A DNA stretch of 33,275 nucleotides from Bacteroidales bacterium (GTDB taxonomy: Bacteria; Bacteroidota; Bacteroidia; Bacteroidales; UBA932): positions 1 to 33,275 of the forward strand of contig JAFTMS010000001.1 of the NCBI GenBank assembly GCA_017452265.1, written 5' to 3'. Shown here one piece after another: positions 17,201 through 26,178 of the stretch. Within the stretch, counting starts at the first letter, position 1. Every line of letters starts with the position of its first letter. A model generated the notes under the pieces. It was not told the DNA's origin. It did not search any database and saw nothing but the letters and a program-made list of their open reading frames with translations. The translations under genes were made by a program, and so were the position numbers.

Positions 17201-19633
17201 TTATTTCGTTCTTATAAGGATATAGTTCATACAGCTTCTTTCGCCCTTGGAATCGGACACGGAATTGACAAGGCCTCCCTTTCCGGCAGCGGAGTCATAT
17301 ATCCACATCGCTGAAGAGCCGCCTCCGTCGAAGCGTGTCACATTGTATCCTCCGAGCTTCTCCGCTATACGGTAAAGCTCATAGGCTGTGATTCCGATGG
17401 AGTACCAGTCCTGACGTCCGTCCACCTCGACGAGCCATATCTTCGATGCGTCCTTGCTGACGACAGGGAAGGTGAGCGGGTCACGCTGGATGTAGAATGT
17501 ATTGCTGGAGCTGATGCTGGATGTGTTGTCCTTTCCGTCCTGCATCACCCTGTACATCGTCGAGTTCTGGGTATATATAGGCCTTGTGGTCTCTCCTTCC
17601 ACCTCGATGTCGCAGCGCAGCTGGAGCGTTGTGCCGACGGAAACGAGTTCCGCGAACGAAGCGGCCGTGCTGCCGGAAAGGGCTATGCCGATCTGCCTGT
17701 CGGACGTGATGTACGGGCCTTCAGCCAGAGCGGTGCTCCTGCCGTCATGGATGGCCGTGACCTTCGCCGAAGCATATCCGGTGTTCACGGTCATCGGGCT
17801 GTCCTCATATTCAGCTATCACATACAGGGCATCAGTCGCCAGACTGTTCACAAGATCCGTATGATTCTTGTGCGGATGCTTCTTGTAGCGGCTGTTGTAG
17901 AGATTCACCTGATATTCCGCCGAGACATGCCTCATGATGGTATCGTTGAGCGAGCTGTATTCAAACTCCTTGTCAGCGACCTTGATGTTTCCCGAAAAGC
18001 TCTTCTTTCCGCATGAAGCGGTGCCGTCGGTGAAGACGGTGAACGCCCATGCGTGGTTGGCGAGCCTGTTCACCACATCAGGATTGTTGATGTACACCGG
18101 CTGGCCTTCCTCCACATGGAATCCACGAGATATTCCGTCGTTCGAATCGAAGAATCCCGTATTGATGCCCGCCACGATGTTCTGGCCCTCCGCACGCTTG
18201 CGCTCGCAGAGCTGCGACAAGGTCTCGCGTATCTTGAAGCCGTTGTTCTTGTTGGAATTGCCGTTCGGATTCGGAATGCAGTCGTCCGCATATGCGGTCG
18301 TGAGGTCGAGCGAAGCATTCTGCAGGTCGATTTCGAGGACATGGATATGACGGGGCACATTGAGGCAGTTGTAGTGGGCATATGAACATCCCGGGCTCAC
18401 TTCATATGTGCTGACCGTCTCCCAGTCGTAGAAGGATTCCGCCTTTTCGCTTATGGTCACGGCCTCGAGGTCGTAGGCTTCGGTTGCAGGGGAAGCTACG
18501 GCATTCCTGTAGGCATCTGATGGAGCGGATTCGGGATTGTCCCTGTATGCCGGGTATTCCCCGACATGGCCCTTGCCTGTATTGCCGGTGAACGAGGCGT
18601 AGTCCCTGCTGTATGAACAGCCCCATGCCGGGCCTATCTCTCCGGAACGGTCCGCAAGGATGCATCCTGCATTCGTGCAGGCGGTCACTTCCGCTTCGCT
18701 GTACGCAACAAAGCCTGCAGCACGTGCCACGCCGGCACATATCACATCACCGTTGTTCGTACAGTTCGCCACCTTCGCACCCGAACCTGCCATGAAGCGT
18801 CCGCATATTCCTGCGACGCACACATCCGCACCAGAAGCCGAGCCGCTGTACACCACATCGGCATTGTTGATGCAGTACGTGATTTCTCCGCCTTCGGCAT
18901 ATCCGGCCACGGCACCGGCGTTCACCTGTGCGGCATCGCCCGAAACCGTAATCCTGTCACCTTCTGCTCCGACAGTCAGGTTCTTCACCGTGGCATCCTT
19001 CGCATATCCGATGATTCCGGCATTTCCTGCATCAGAAACCGTCCAGTTGATGTTCCTGATGGCAAAATCACGTCCGTTGAACACTCCCGTGAAAGGATTT
19101 TCAGCGGTTCCTGCCGGAGTCCAGTCCTTTATGGAGGAAGCATCGATGTCGTTGAGAAGCACCACCACTCCGTTTTCCATGAAGCGTGTGAGAGAGGCCG
19201 ATTCATTCACGGCCTTTGCAAACGCCACAAGGTCGTCCGCCGTGGATATTCCCCTTGCCGTAACATTCTCACCGACAGGCTCCTGAGCTATATTTATCTC
19301 AGCCGTCGTACCGGAAAGCGTCTTCACCGTCACCACAGCCGTACGGGCAGCACCTTCAAGATTCATCTCGAAAGTCAGTCCGACATTCACAGCCGCAGAA
19401 GATCCTTTGCCGGACGATACGGAAGGCTTCACCCAGTTCTTGTCGGAACGGATGAGCCAGTCCTCGCCTGAAAGCACGGACACATATTCCTGACCGCCCT
19501 GGGGATCTGCCTCTATGGACAGCGGTGTCACCTCCAGAGCCTGGACAGGTTCGTCCACAGATCCGCCGCAGGACTGGACTGACAGTCCTGCGAGAATCAG
19601 CGAAGCTAAAATGCTGTTGAATCTTATCTTCAT
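17201..19633 (-). CDS. BACON plus phosphodiester-glycosidase (NAGPA-like) surface lipoprotein
   Basis: An 810-residue lipoprotein (C22, then GGSVDEP). Order of parts: BACON-type beta domain at about 35-120; helical link GISTADDLVAFAKAVN; GLUG-like beta-helix at about 150-345; and, from about 470 to the end, a domain of the NAGPA/phosphodiester glycosidase family (PF09992). The last is shown by AGINTGFFDSNDGISRGFH, WLVEVDGRQDWYSIGITAYEL, the glycine-rich FDGGGSSAMWI and the closing GERSCMNYILIR. The family is named after the human uncovering enzyme, which removes N-acetylglucosamine from a GlcNAc-1-phosphodiester; bacterial members attack related sugar-phosphate diesters. It follows susD by 14 bases, so it is probably the surface enzyme of this locus. 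The exact sugar and aglycone are unknown. Confidence 0.87.
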   Translation of the reverse strand: MKIRFNSILASLILAGLSVQSCGGSVDEPVQALEVTPLSIEADPQGGQEYVSVLSGEDWLIRSDKNWVKPSVSSGKGSSAAVNVGLTFEMNLEGAARTAVVTVKTLSGTTAEINIAQEPVGENVTARGISTADDLVAFAKAVNESASLTRFMENGVVVLLNDIDASSIKDWTPAGTAENPFTGVFNGRDFAIRNINWTVSDAGNAGIIGYAKDATVKNLTVGAEGDRITVSGDAAQVNAGAVAGYAEGGEITYCINNADVVYSGSASGADVCVAGICGRFMAGSGAKVANCTNNGDVICAGVARAAGFVAYSEAEVTACTNAGCILADRSGEIGPAWGCSYSRDYASFTGNTGKGHVGEYPAYRDNPESAPSDAYRNAVASPATEAYDLEAVTISEKAESFYDWETVSTYEVSPGCSYAHYNCLNVPRHIHVLEIDLQNASLDLTTAYADDCIPNPNGNSNKNNGFKIRETLSQLCERKRAEGQNIVAGINTGFFDSNDGISRGFHVEEGQPVYINNPDVVNRLANHAWAFTVFTDGTASCGKKSFSGNIKVADKEFEYSSLNDTIMRHVSAEYQVNLYNSRYKKHPHKNHTDLVNSLATDALYVIAEYEDSPMTVNTGYASAKVTAIHDGRSTALAEGPYITSDRQIGIALSGSTAASFAELVSVGTTLQLRCDIEVEGETTRPIYTQNSTMYRVMQDGKDNTSSISSSNTFYIQRDPLTFPVVSKDASKIWLVEVDGRQDWYSIGITAYELYRIAEKLGGYNVTRFDGGGSSAMWIYDSAAGKGGLVNSVSDSKGERSCMNYILIRTK

Positions 19634-19647
19634 CTTTTCCGTTTAGA

Positions 19648-21507
19648 TTAAAGGCCTACACCGTCTTCCCAGCCCGGGTTCTGCGAAAGCGCACCGCCGG
19701 TGATCTGACGCTGGTCTGCTGGAATCGGCCACAGATAATCCCTGTCCTCGTTCCACTCGTAAGCCTCTGCGGCATAATATGTAAGATGGCCGGAAGCAGA
19801 GAGCGACCAGTTGCCTGCAAGCTCCATAGTGTTGCTTGAAGGTGCTGTTGTGGAAGGAGCAGTGCCGTTGTATAGACAGAGGTCTGCCCTGCCGTCCTTG
19901 TCGAGGTCGTATTCTCCGGCAGAAGCCACATATATGCCCTGGAAACCGTCAGTAGAGGCTGGCACAAGCCATTTTCCTTCCTTCCAGCGGAGAAGGTCCC
20001 ACTGGCGGAAGCCCTCGAAGCAGAGCTCCACGGTACGCTCACGACGCACCTCAAGGATGGCTGCAAGCTGTGTTCCCTTTGCATTAGGGTAGTACTCCTT
20101 CATGAGAGGATCCTCAACAGTAGGGACGGTGCCCATCTTCGGCATACCCACACGTCCACGGATGACGTCGATAGTCTTGGCCACATCGGCATCCGTCAGC
20201 GTTCCGAGCTCGGCCTTTGCCTCCGCATAGTTGAGAAGCACCTCCGCATAACGGAAGAGAGGATAATCCGAAGTGGATGTGGTCGCGTTCTCATGGTCGG
20301 CATTCGAGATGAACTTGATGATGCGGTAGCCGCTGATCATGCGCTCCCATGAAAGGTCCTCATGTGCGCTTCCGTCAATGGCCACGTATGAAGGGCCGTG
20401 GAGGGTCTGGGCCATACGAGGGTCACGTGCCTGGAACTGGTCGTAATATCCCATGGTCTCCCAGCCGTCCTTGTTCTGAACAGGCTGTCCGTTCGACTGG
20501 AGATAGTGGTTCACGAAACGCTGGGTCGCGCTGAACTTCTTGTTCTTCATGGTGAACTGGAGTCCGTGACGCACGAGCAGATCGGTGTTGTAGCCCCTTG
20601 AGAGGATGGTTTCATTGGTTTCCGCGTTCTCAAGAACGAAATACTCACGATATGAGGCATTCGTTGCCTTTGAAGCGATTCCCATGGTGTTGTCCGTATA
20701 GAGGCTTCTCTTGCCGATGACGGTCTCCGCCGCCTTTGCAGCCTGCTCGAGGAACCATGTAGAAGATACGGTCACGCCGTCGTATGTCTCCTCGTCCGTC
20801 GGAACATAGGCGCTGCCGGCATGGTACTTTCTGAAGGTTCCCTCAAAAAGGGCCGCACGTGCCTTGAGAGCCATCGCAGCATCCTTTGAGACATGATATA
20901 CGGCACCGCTTCCCCATGCCTCAGGAAGACGCTCGTAGGCCTTGTCGCAGTCCTCGAGCACCTTCATCATCACGTATCCGCGAGGGTCGCGAGGCTTGTT
21001 GAGGGACTCTGTATCGCCTGAGCCGATCACATAGTCGTACCACGGCATGTCACCGTACTTGAGCACCATCTCGAAGTAGAAATATGCCCTGAAGAAATAC
21101 GCCACGCCGTTGTACTGCTCGCGCACGGCTGCATCGGAGCACTTCGATGAATTTGCGAGGAAATAGTTTATGTTCATCAGCGGAGTGAATGTACCGTTGG
21201 TCTCGATGTATCCGCTTGAATTCACCTTCGCCTCGGACCATGACTTTGAGGATGCCGTGCGGGTGCCCTTCTGGAGCGTGTTCAGCTCGGATGCCATAAG
21301 GTCATCGGCGTATGTACCCACGAGGCTCTCGGGAGTCGGAAGGATGTCGCTGTAGAACTTGTTCGTCCACATCTCAAGATCGGCCTCCGTCCGGAAGAAT
21401 GAGGATGTAGACAGGTTTGTCTCCGGAGTCTTCGTGAGGAAGTCCTCGCAGGAGGTAAGTGCAATGGCTGCAAGAGCCGCTGTCAGTATATATTTTGTCT
21501 TTTTCAT
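19648..21507 (-). CDS. SusD/RagB-family surface nutrient-binding lipoprotein
   Basis: A 619-residue protein that forms the lid over a SusC-type outer-membrane transporter and captures the substrate. The start at 21507 is chosen because MKKTKYILTAALAAIALTSC gives a lipoprotein signal with C20; the longer reading frame upstream would overlap susC. The residues EDF after C20 are acidic, as in exported surface lipoproteins. SusD features are the early FLTKTPETNLS, TPR-like helices (YNGVAYFFRAYFYFEMVLKYGDMPW, YAEVLLNYAEAKAEL), RRERTVELCFEGFRQWDLLRW and the C-terminal LSQNPGWEDG. It starts 14 bases after the susC stop, the usual arrangement. Ligand is unknown. Confidence 0.95.
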   Translation of the reverse strand: MKKTKYILTAALAAIALTSCEDFLTKTPETNLSTSSFFRTEADLEMWTNKFYSDILPTPESLVGTYADDLMASELNTLQKGTRTASSKSWSEAKVNSSGYIETNGTFTPLMNINYFLANSSKCSDAAVREQYNGVAYFFRAYFYFEMVLKYGDMPWYDYVIGSGDTESLNKPRDPRGYVMMKVLEDCDKAYERLPEAWGSGAVYHVSKDAAMALKARAALFEGTFRKYHAGSAYVPTDEETYDGVTVSSTWFLEQAAKAAETVIGKRSLYTDNTMGIASKATNASYREYFVLENAETNETILSRGYNTDLLVRHGLQFTMKNKKFSATQRFVNHYLQSNGQPVQNKDGWETMGYYDQFQARDPRMAQTLHGPSYVAIDGSAHEDLSWERMISGYRIIKFISNADHENATTSTSDYPLFRYAEVLLNYAEAKAELGTLTDADVAKTIDVIRGRVGMPKMGTVPTVEDPLMKEYYPNAKGTQLAAILEVRRERTVELCFEGFRQWDLLRWKEGKWLVPASTDGFQGIYVASAGEYDLDKDGRADLCLYNGTAPSTTAPSSNTMELAGNWSLSASGHLTYYAAEAYEWNEDRDYLWPIPADQRQITGGALSQNPGWEDGVGL

Positions 21508-21521
21508 GATTCCCTGGAGTT

Positions 21522-24500
21522 TTAGAATGTGATGTCGACACCGAATGAGAATGTCCTTGAATATGGATACATACATCCGTCCTTTGCGCTTGTGGTCGCG
21601 ATTTCAGGATCGATTGCAGTACACCATTTCTTCATCGGAGACCAGTACCAGAGGTTCTCTCCCGAGAAGTAGAACCTTACCTTCTCGACAGCCTTGCTCT
21701 TGAGCGGCAGGGTGTATCCGAGGGTGATGTTCTTCAGACGGATGTAAGATGCATCCTGAAGCCAGTAGTCGCTGGTCACGAGATATGAAGAATTCGAGAT
21801 ACGGCCACGGCGGCGCGGGAAGAGGGCCTTGCTGTTGTCGGCGCCTTCCTCGGAAGACCAGCACTTGCCGATAAAGTCGGAAGCGATGAACGAAGGCCTC
21901 TGGTATGAGTAGTTGTTCCAGAAGTAGATGCTGTTTGCAGCTGGCATCCAGTCACACTTGCCCACACCCTGGAAGAAGATGTTGAAGTCGAATCCGTACC
22001 ACTGGAAATCTCCCTTGAACGAATAGTTGTAGCGAGGGATGGAGTTACCTATCACCTTGCGGTCGCCCGGGTCGTCCACCGTATTCGAGCCGGTATCTAT
22101 CTTCTTGGAGCCGTCGACGTCCACATACTTTATGTCACCTGCCATAAGGTGGTTGTAAGGAGCCACACCTGCGTACACGCCTTTGTTTGCATTCGAATCG
22201 TCAACGACAGCGGCATATGCGGCTGCTTCTTCATCCGTAGCGAAAAGGCCGTCAGTGGTGTATCCCCAGATTTCTCCAAGCACCTTGCCCACATAATGGT
22301 CGGAAAGGAGCTTCTCCGAGTTCTCGTACTTCGTGATTACGGTCCTGTTGTCTCCGAGTGATGCACTCACACCATAGCTGAAGGGCTTTCCTGCAAGGTT
22401 GAACATATCCCTCCATGAGACAGAAAGCTCATAACCTGAAGTCCTGAGGTCGGCGGCATTCGTCTTAGGAGCGGATGAACCGTAAACAGAAGGAAGCGTC
22501 ATCGACTCCGTAAGCATGTTCTTCGTGTCGCGGATGAAGAAGTCCGCGGTCACATTGAGGCGGTCGCTGAAGAAGCCGAGGTCGATTCCGACGTTCTGCG
22601 TGATGACCGTCTCCCATGTCAGGTCTGAGGACACGGGAACCGTCGCAGCGGCATAGCTTGCCTTCGACGAGCCGTTGAGGATATAGCCGATCTGGCCTGT
22701 CTTGATGGTATCCCAGTAGTAATAGTTGCTGACCTGCTGGTTTCCGAGCGAACCGTATGAGACGCGTAGCTTGGCCTTGTTCCACCAGTTCTCCATCGGC
22801 TCCCAGAATGGTTCCTCTGAGATGCGCCAGCCTGCTGAAGCCGACGGGAAGAAGCCCCAGCGCGAATCCTTAGGGAAGCGTGAAGAACCGTCGTAACGGC
22901 CTGAAAGCTCGAGAAGGTATCTGTCATCATAGTTGTAGTTCACACGGGCGAAGAATCCGAGCGTACGGTATGCGGACACCGACTCGCCTGCCGAATAGAT
23001 GTTGTTGCTTCCGTCCTCGTTGTTGATGAGGGAGATGTATGAAAGGGCATCGCTCAGAGAGCCTTTCTGATGGATCGAGAGGGTCGAGCCCCTGTAGTCG
23101 TCGAAGTTGCCTCCGACTGTGGCCGAAATGCTGTTCTTTCCGAATGTGCCTGCATACTGGAAGTAGCCGTTGATGATGTGACCGTCCTGATAGTAGCGTG
23201 ATTCCTTGTAGAAATCGTATACGGAACCATTTGTGAATATACCTCCTTCAAGACCGTTTCCTGCGTACATGCGCTTGTTGGCGTTATCGTAGCAGTTGAG
23301 GGTCGGCAGACAGCGGTAAGATTCCACCTTGTCACGACGACGGTAGGTGTAGTCGGCGATGAACTTGAGGCCCTTCACTATGTCGAATGTGAAGCGGTTG
23401 GTCATCGTGATGTAGTTGTTCGTCCTCTTGTTCTCGTTGCGTCCGTCCATGAACACACCGCCTCGTCCGCTGAAGAGCGGAGATGTGGCATCCGCCATGT
23501 ATCCGGGCTGGATGTTGATGGTTCCGTCAGGGTTGTATGGGGTATACATAGGGCCGACGTTCTGGGTAAGGTTGAACATGATACCCTGGGATACGTTGCC
23601 CGTCGAGCCGTCCTGCTCCCAGAATCCGCCATAGTCATACAGCATGCGCTCGAAACTGAGGGAGCTGGAGTATGTAAGCCAGTCTGCGATTTTTGCATCC
23701 ACCTTGCTGCGGAGGGAGAAGCTGTTGTAGATGTCCTCTGCGGCATTGTTGAAGATACCCTCCTTGTAGAGGTAGCGGCCGCTGACGTAATACTTCACCT
23801 TGTCTGTGCCTCCACGAACGGTGATGTTGTGTTCGGTTTCCGGACGATTCTTCTTGAAGATGAAGTCGTACCAGTCGAAGTTGCCGAGGTAGGTGTATGT
23901 ATATGTGCCTGTCTCGTCCGGAATCACCCACGGACGCTCAGGGTTCTCGGTCACGTCGTTGCGACGGTCGTACATCATCTGGATCTGCTCGTCGCTGTAG
24001 GTGTATGCCCCATAGCCCTTGAGATAGTTGTAGAACTCGTTGCAGATGTTGATGTAGTCATACGACGAGGTGATGAAGTCTGTGCTCGTAGTGTTCTGCG
24101 ATATGCTCACGCGGCCGGAGTAGTTGATCTGGGCCTGGCCTTCGCTTCCGTTCTTCGTGTTCACGAGGACGACGCCGGCAGATGCCTTTGCACCGTAGAT
24201 GGCGCAGGCAGAAGCATCCTTGAGGACTGAAATGGACTCGATGTCGTTGGGGTTCACCTGCGAGAGCGAGCCTTCGATTCCGTCGATGAGGATGAGCGGA
24301 TCGCCCGAGTTGAGCGAAACGGAACCACGGATGGATACCGAATACTGGTTACCCTCGACCGAACCGTTTCCTGTCGTGAGAAGAAGAGACGGATCAGCAC
24401 CCTGGAGAGCCATTGCGGCATTGGTCACAGGCCTCTGCTGGAGGTCCTTTCCGTCGATCACGCTGACTGCACCTGTGAGGTTCACCCTCTTCTGAGTACC

Positions 24501-25124
24501 GTAGCCGACTACGACGACTTCGTCCAGATAGTTCTGGTCTGTCGAGAGAATCACCGTACAAGGGCTGTCTGCAGCGCTCGAAAGGGTGAATTCCTTGTCC
24601 GAAAGGCCGATGAACGAAGCGACGAGAGTCACAGGATATGTCACTCCCGGGAGTTCGAAATCACCGTCCAGATTCGTGATGCAGCCCTGCGTGGTGCCCT
24701 TCACAACGATTCCGGCGCCCATGAGCGGTTCACCGTTCTCGTCTGTCACGACACCCTTCACCGTGCCTTTGGTCTGAGCCGAAACCGGCTTGGCTGCCTG
24801 TTTTCTGGTGACGGAGATTCTGCGTCCTTCAATCACATACGAGACATCCTGTCCTGCGAAGACCTGGTCGAGGACTTCGCCGATCGATGCGTCCTTGGCA
24901 GACACGCTGATGCGCCTGCCGAGATCCACCTCGTCTGCGTTGAGAATGATGGAGTAGTTCTCGGACTGGTTCAGGGCCGTTATGGCTTCCTGCACAGTCA
25001 CGTTCTTCATTGAGAGGTCAATCTTCTGCGCATATGACGACAGCGGGGCCATCAGAGCGAAGAAGAGAGCCATGGACAGAAAGCGTCTGAAGGCGCCTGC
25101 TGTCTTTCTTGAATCATTTCTCAT
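21522..25124 (-). CDS. SusC/RagA TonB-dependent transporter with STN signalling domain
   Basis: A 1200-residue outer-membrane transporter. Residues 1-33 are a signal peptide (SSYAQ). An STN (secretin/TonB N-terminal) domain spans about 38-105 and marks transducers that talk to a FecR anti-sigma factor. A carboxypeptidase-regulatory-like beta sandwich covers about 120-195 (GVVTDENGEPLMGAGIVVKG). A TonB-box-like DEVVVVGYGTQKR is at about 201-213. The plug lies at about 215-325 (PLILIDGIEGSLSQVNPNDIESISVLKD), followed by the 22-strand barrel ending in FSFGVDITF. The gene lies 53 bases after fecR and 14 before susD. This is the transport pore of the locus, energised by TonB. Its regulation by the adjacent sigma/FecR pair is strongly suggested by the STN domain. 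Confidence 0.96.
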   Translation of the reverse strand: MRNDSRKTAGAFRRFLSMALFFALMAPLSSYAQKIDLSMKNVTVQEAITALNQSENYSIILNADEVDLGRRISVSAKDASIGEVLDQVFAGQDVSYVIEGRRISVTRKQAAKPVSAQTKGTVKGVVTDENGEPLMGAGIVVKGTTQGCITNLDGDFELPGVTYPVTLVASFIGLSDKEFTLSSAADSPCTVILSTDQNYLDEVVVVGYGTQKRVNLTGAVSVIDGKDLQQRPVTNAAMALQGADPSLLLTTGNGSVEGNQYSVSIRGSVSLNSGDPLILIDGIEGSLSQVNPNDIESISVLKDASACAIYGAKASAGVVLVNTKNGSEGQAQINYSGRVSISQNTTSTDFITSSYDYINICNEFYNYLKGYGAYTYSDEQIQMMYDRRNDVTENPERPWVIPDETGTYTYTYLGNFDWYDFIFKKNRPETEHNITVRGGTDKVKYYVSGRYLYKEGIFNNAAEDIYNSFSLRSKVDAKIADWLTYSSSLSFERMLYDYGGFWEQDGSTGNVSQGIMFNLTQNVGPMYTPYNPDGTINIQPGYMADATSPLFSGRGGVFMDGRNENKRTNNYITMTNRFTFDIVKGLKFIADYTYRRRDKVESYRCLPTLNCYDNANKRMYAGNGLEGGIFTNGSVYDFYKESRYYQDGHIINGYFQYAGTFGKNSISATVGGNFDDYRGSTLSIHQKGSLSDALSYISLINNEDGSNNIYSAGESVSAYRTLGFFARVNYNYDDRYLLELSGRYDGSSRFPKDSRWGFFPSASAGWRISEEPFWEPMENWWNKAKLRVSYGSLGNQQVSNYYYWDTIKTGQIGYILNGSSKASYAAATVPVSSDLTWETVITQNVGIDLGFFSDRLNVTADFFIRDTKNMLTESMTLPSVYGSSAPKTNAADLRTSGYELSVSWRDMFNLAGKPFSYGVSASLGDNRTVITKYENSEKLLSDHYVGKVLGEIWGYTTDGLFATDEEAAAYAAVVDDSNANKGVYAGVAPYNHLMAGDIKYVDVDGSKKIDTGSNTVDDPGDRKVIGNSIPRYNYSFKGDFQWYGFDFNIFFQGVGKCDWMPAANSIYFWNNYSYQRPSFIASDFIGKCWSSEEGADNSKALFPRRRGRISNSSYLVTSDYWLQDASYIRLKNITLGYTLPLKSKAVEKVRFYFSGENLWYWSPMKKWCTAIDPEIATTSAKDGCMYPYSRTFSFGVDITF

Positions 25125-25157
25125 AAGATCGGGTTATTATTTAATTGTTGGTTGTGT

Positions 25158-25192
25158 GTCATTTCCGGGATATCACGTCATTTCCGGGATAT
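25158..25192 (-). repeat. 16-base direct repeat at the fecR stop codon
   Basis: The same 16 bases (GTCATTTCCGGGATAT on the plus strand) occur at 25158-25173 and 25177-25192, a 19-base period. The right copy encodes the last codons and stop of fecR (ISRK-stop). The left copy lies in the gap before susC. It reads as a short tandem duplication or a paired binding site. Confidence 0.8.
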
Positions 25193-26158
25193 GTAGATGA
25201 CGCCGTCCCTTTTCCGGAAGCGCATCTTTCCGTCCACGTTGATGCCCTTGAGGATCTGGTCGAGGGTCTCGCTGTTGGTGAACCATGCGAAATAGCGTGT
25301 TTCAGCGAGGGATTCGTCCAGAAGGATTATCTTGGTTCCGAAGAGTCTTTCGAGATCCGAGGCTATGTCGCTCAGCCGCAGATTGAAGAAATGCATCGAG
25401 CCGTTTTCATGGAACCCTTTGAAGCTGAACGGATTGAACTCCTTCAGATCTATTTCGCCGCTCTTGCGGTCGTACTGCAGCATCTCGCCGGGATGAAGGA
25501 CAAGCTGCTGTGTCCTGTCCTTTGTATCTATGTCCATGCGTACGGCTCCGTCCAGCAGAAGAAGCTCCACGCATTCCGTGTTGTCATATGCCTTGAGGTT
25601 GAATGTCGTGCCGAGGACGTTCACATCTATATCCCCGGAATTGATGATGAACGGTCTTTCCGGATCCTTTGCGACGTCGGCAAAGACTTCTCCCTCCACG
25701 AATATCCTGCGTTCCGCACCGGTGAATTCCTCCGGATAGGTGATGCGGCTTCCAGCGTTCAGATGCAGGTGCGTGCCGTCTGAAAGGGTAAGTTCATCGG
25801 TCTGGCCGTAAGGCACCTTTATCTCATGCCATTCGGTCTGCTGCGGCGGCACGAGCATGCTGTAGGCCAAGGCTCCGGAAAGCGGCAGCATAATGAATAC
25901 GGCCACACGTGTCATCCAGCCGGCTGCCTTGCGGATCATCTTCCGTGTGCTCTTCCTGCGCTCGATACCGAGCTTGGCACTCACGGAAGCGAAGGCCTCC
26001 GCCGAAATCTCCGGCTCTTCCTTTTCCAGTTCCGACATCATGGCGTCGAGGGCACGGACCACCTGCGGATCGTCGGCGTGCTCAGCCAGCCAATCCTGCA
26101 CCTGAACCTCTTCCTGCGGCTCCAGACGGCCATAAAAATAATTCTTCAGAATATCCAT
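25178..26158 (-). CDS. FecR-family anti-sigma factor
   Basis: A 326-residue inner-membrane protein. Residues 1-80 form a cytoplasmic sigma-binding region, about 83-103 a single membrane segment (VAVFIMLPLSGALAYSML), about 113-208 the periplasmic FecR domain (GQTDELTLSDGTHLHLNAGS, GEVFADVAKDPERPF, VLGTTFNLKAY), and about 256-324 a C-terminal secretin-like domain (DUF4974 type; FFNLRLSDIASDLERLFG). It keeps the sigma factor inactive until the STN domain of the loaded SusC signals to it. The gene starts 20 bases after the sigma stop. Its last codons are duplicated just downstream. Position and domains make the assignment secure; the inducing ligand is unknown. Confidence 0.95.
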   Translation of the reverse strand: MDILKNYFYGRLEPQEEVQVQDWLAEHADDPQVVRALDAMMSELEKEEPEISAEAFASVSAKLGIERRKSTRKMIRKAAGWMTRVAVFIMLPLSGALAYSMLVPPQQTEWHEIKVPYGQTDELTLSDGTHLHLNAGSRITYPEEFTGAERRIFVEGEVFADVAKDPERPFIINSGDIDVNVLGTTFNLKAYDNTECVELLLLDGAVRMDIDTKDRTQQLVLHPGEMLQYDRKSGEIDLKEFNPFSFKGFHENGSMHFFNLRLSDIASDLERLFGTKIILLDESLAETRYFAWFTNSETLDQILKGINVDGKMRFRKRDGVIYISRK

Positions 26159-26178
26159 TTCTTTGGGGATTAGTTTTA

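Noticed and set aside
18660-19286. A 208-codon plus-strand frame antisense to the phosphodiester glycosidase gene
   Set aside because: Shadow frame; no domain and it conflicts with a well-supported lipoprotein.
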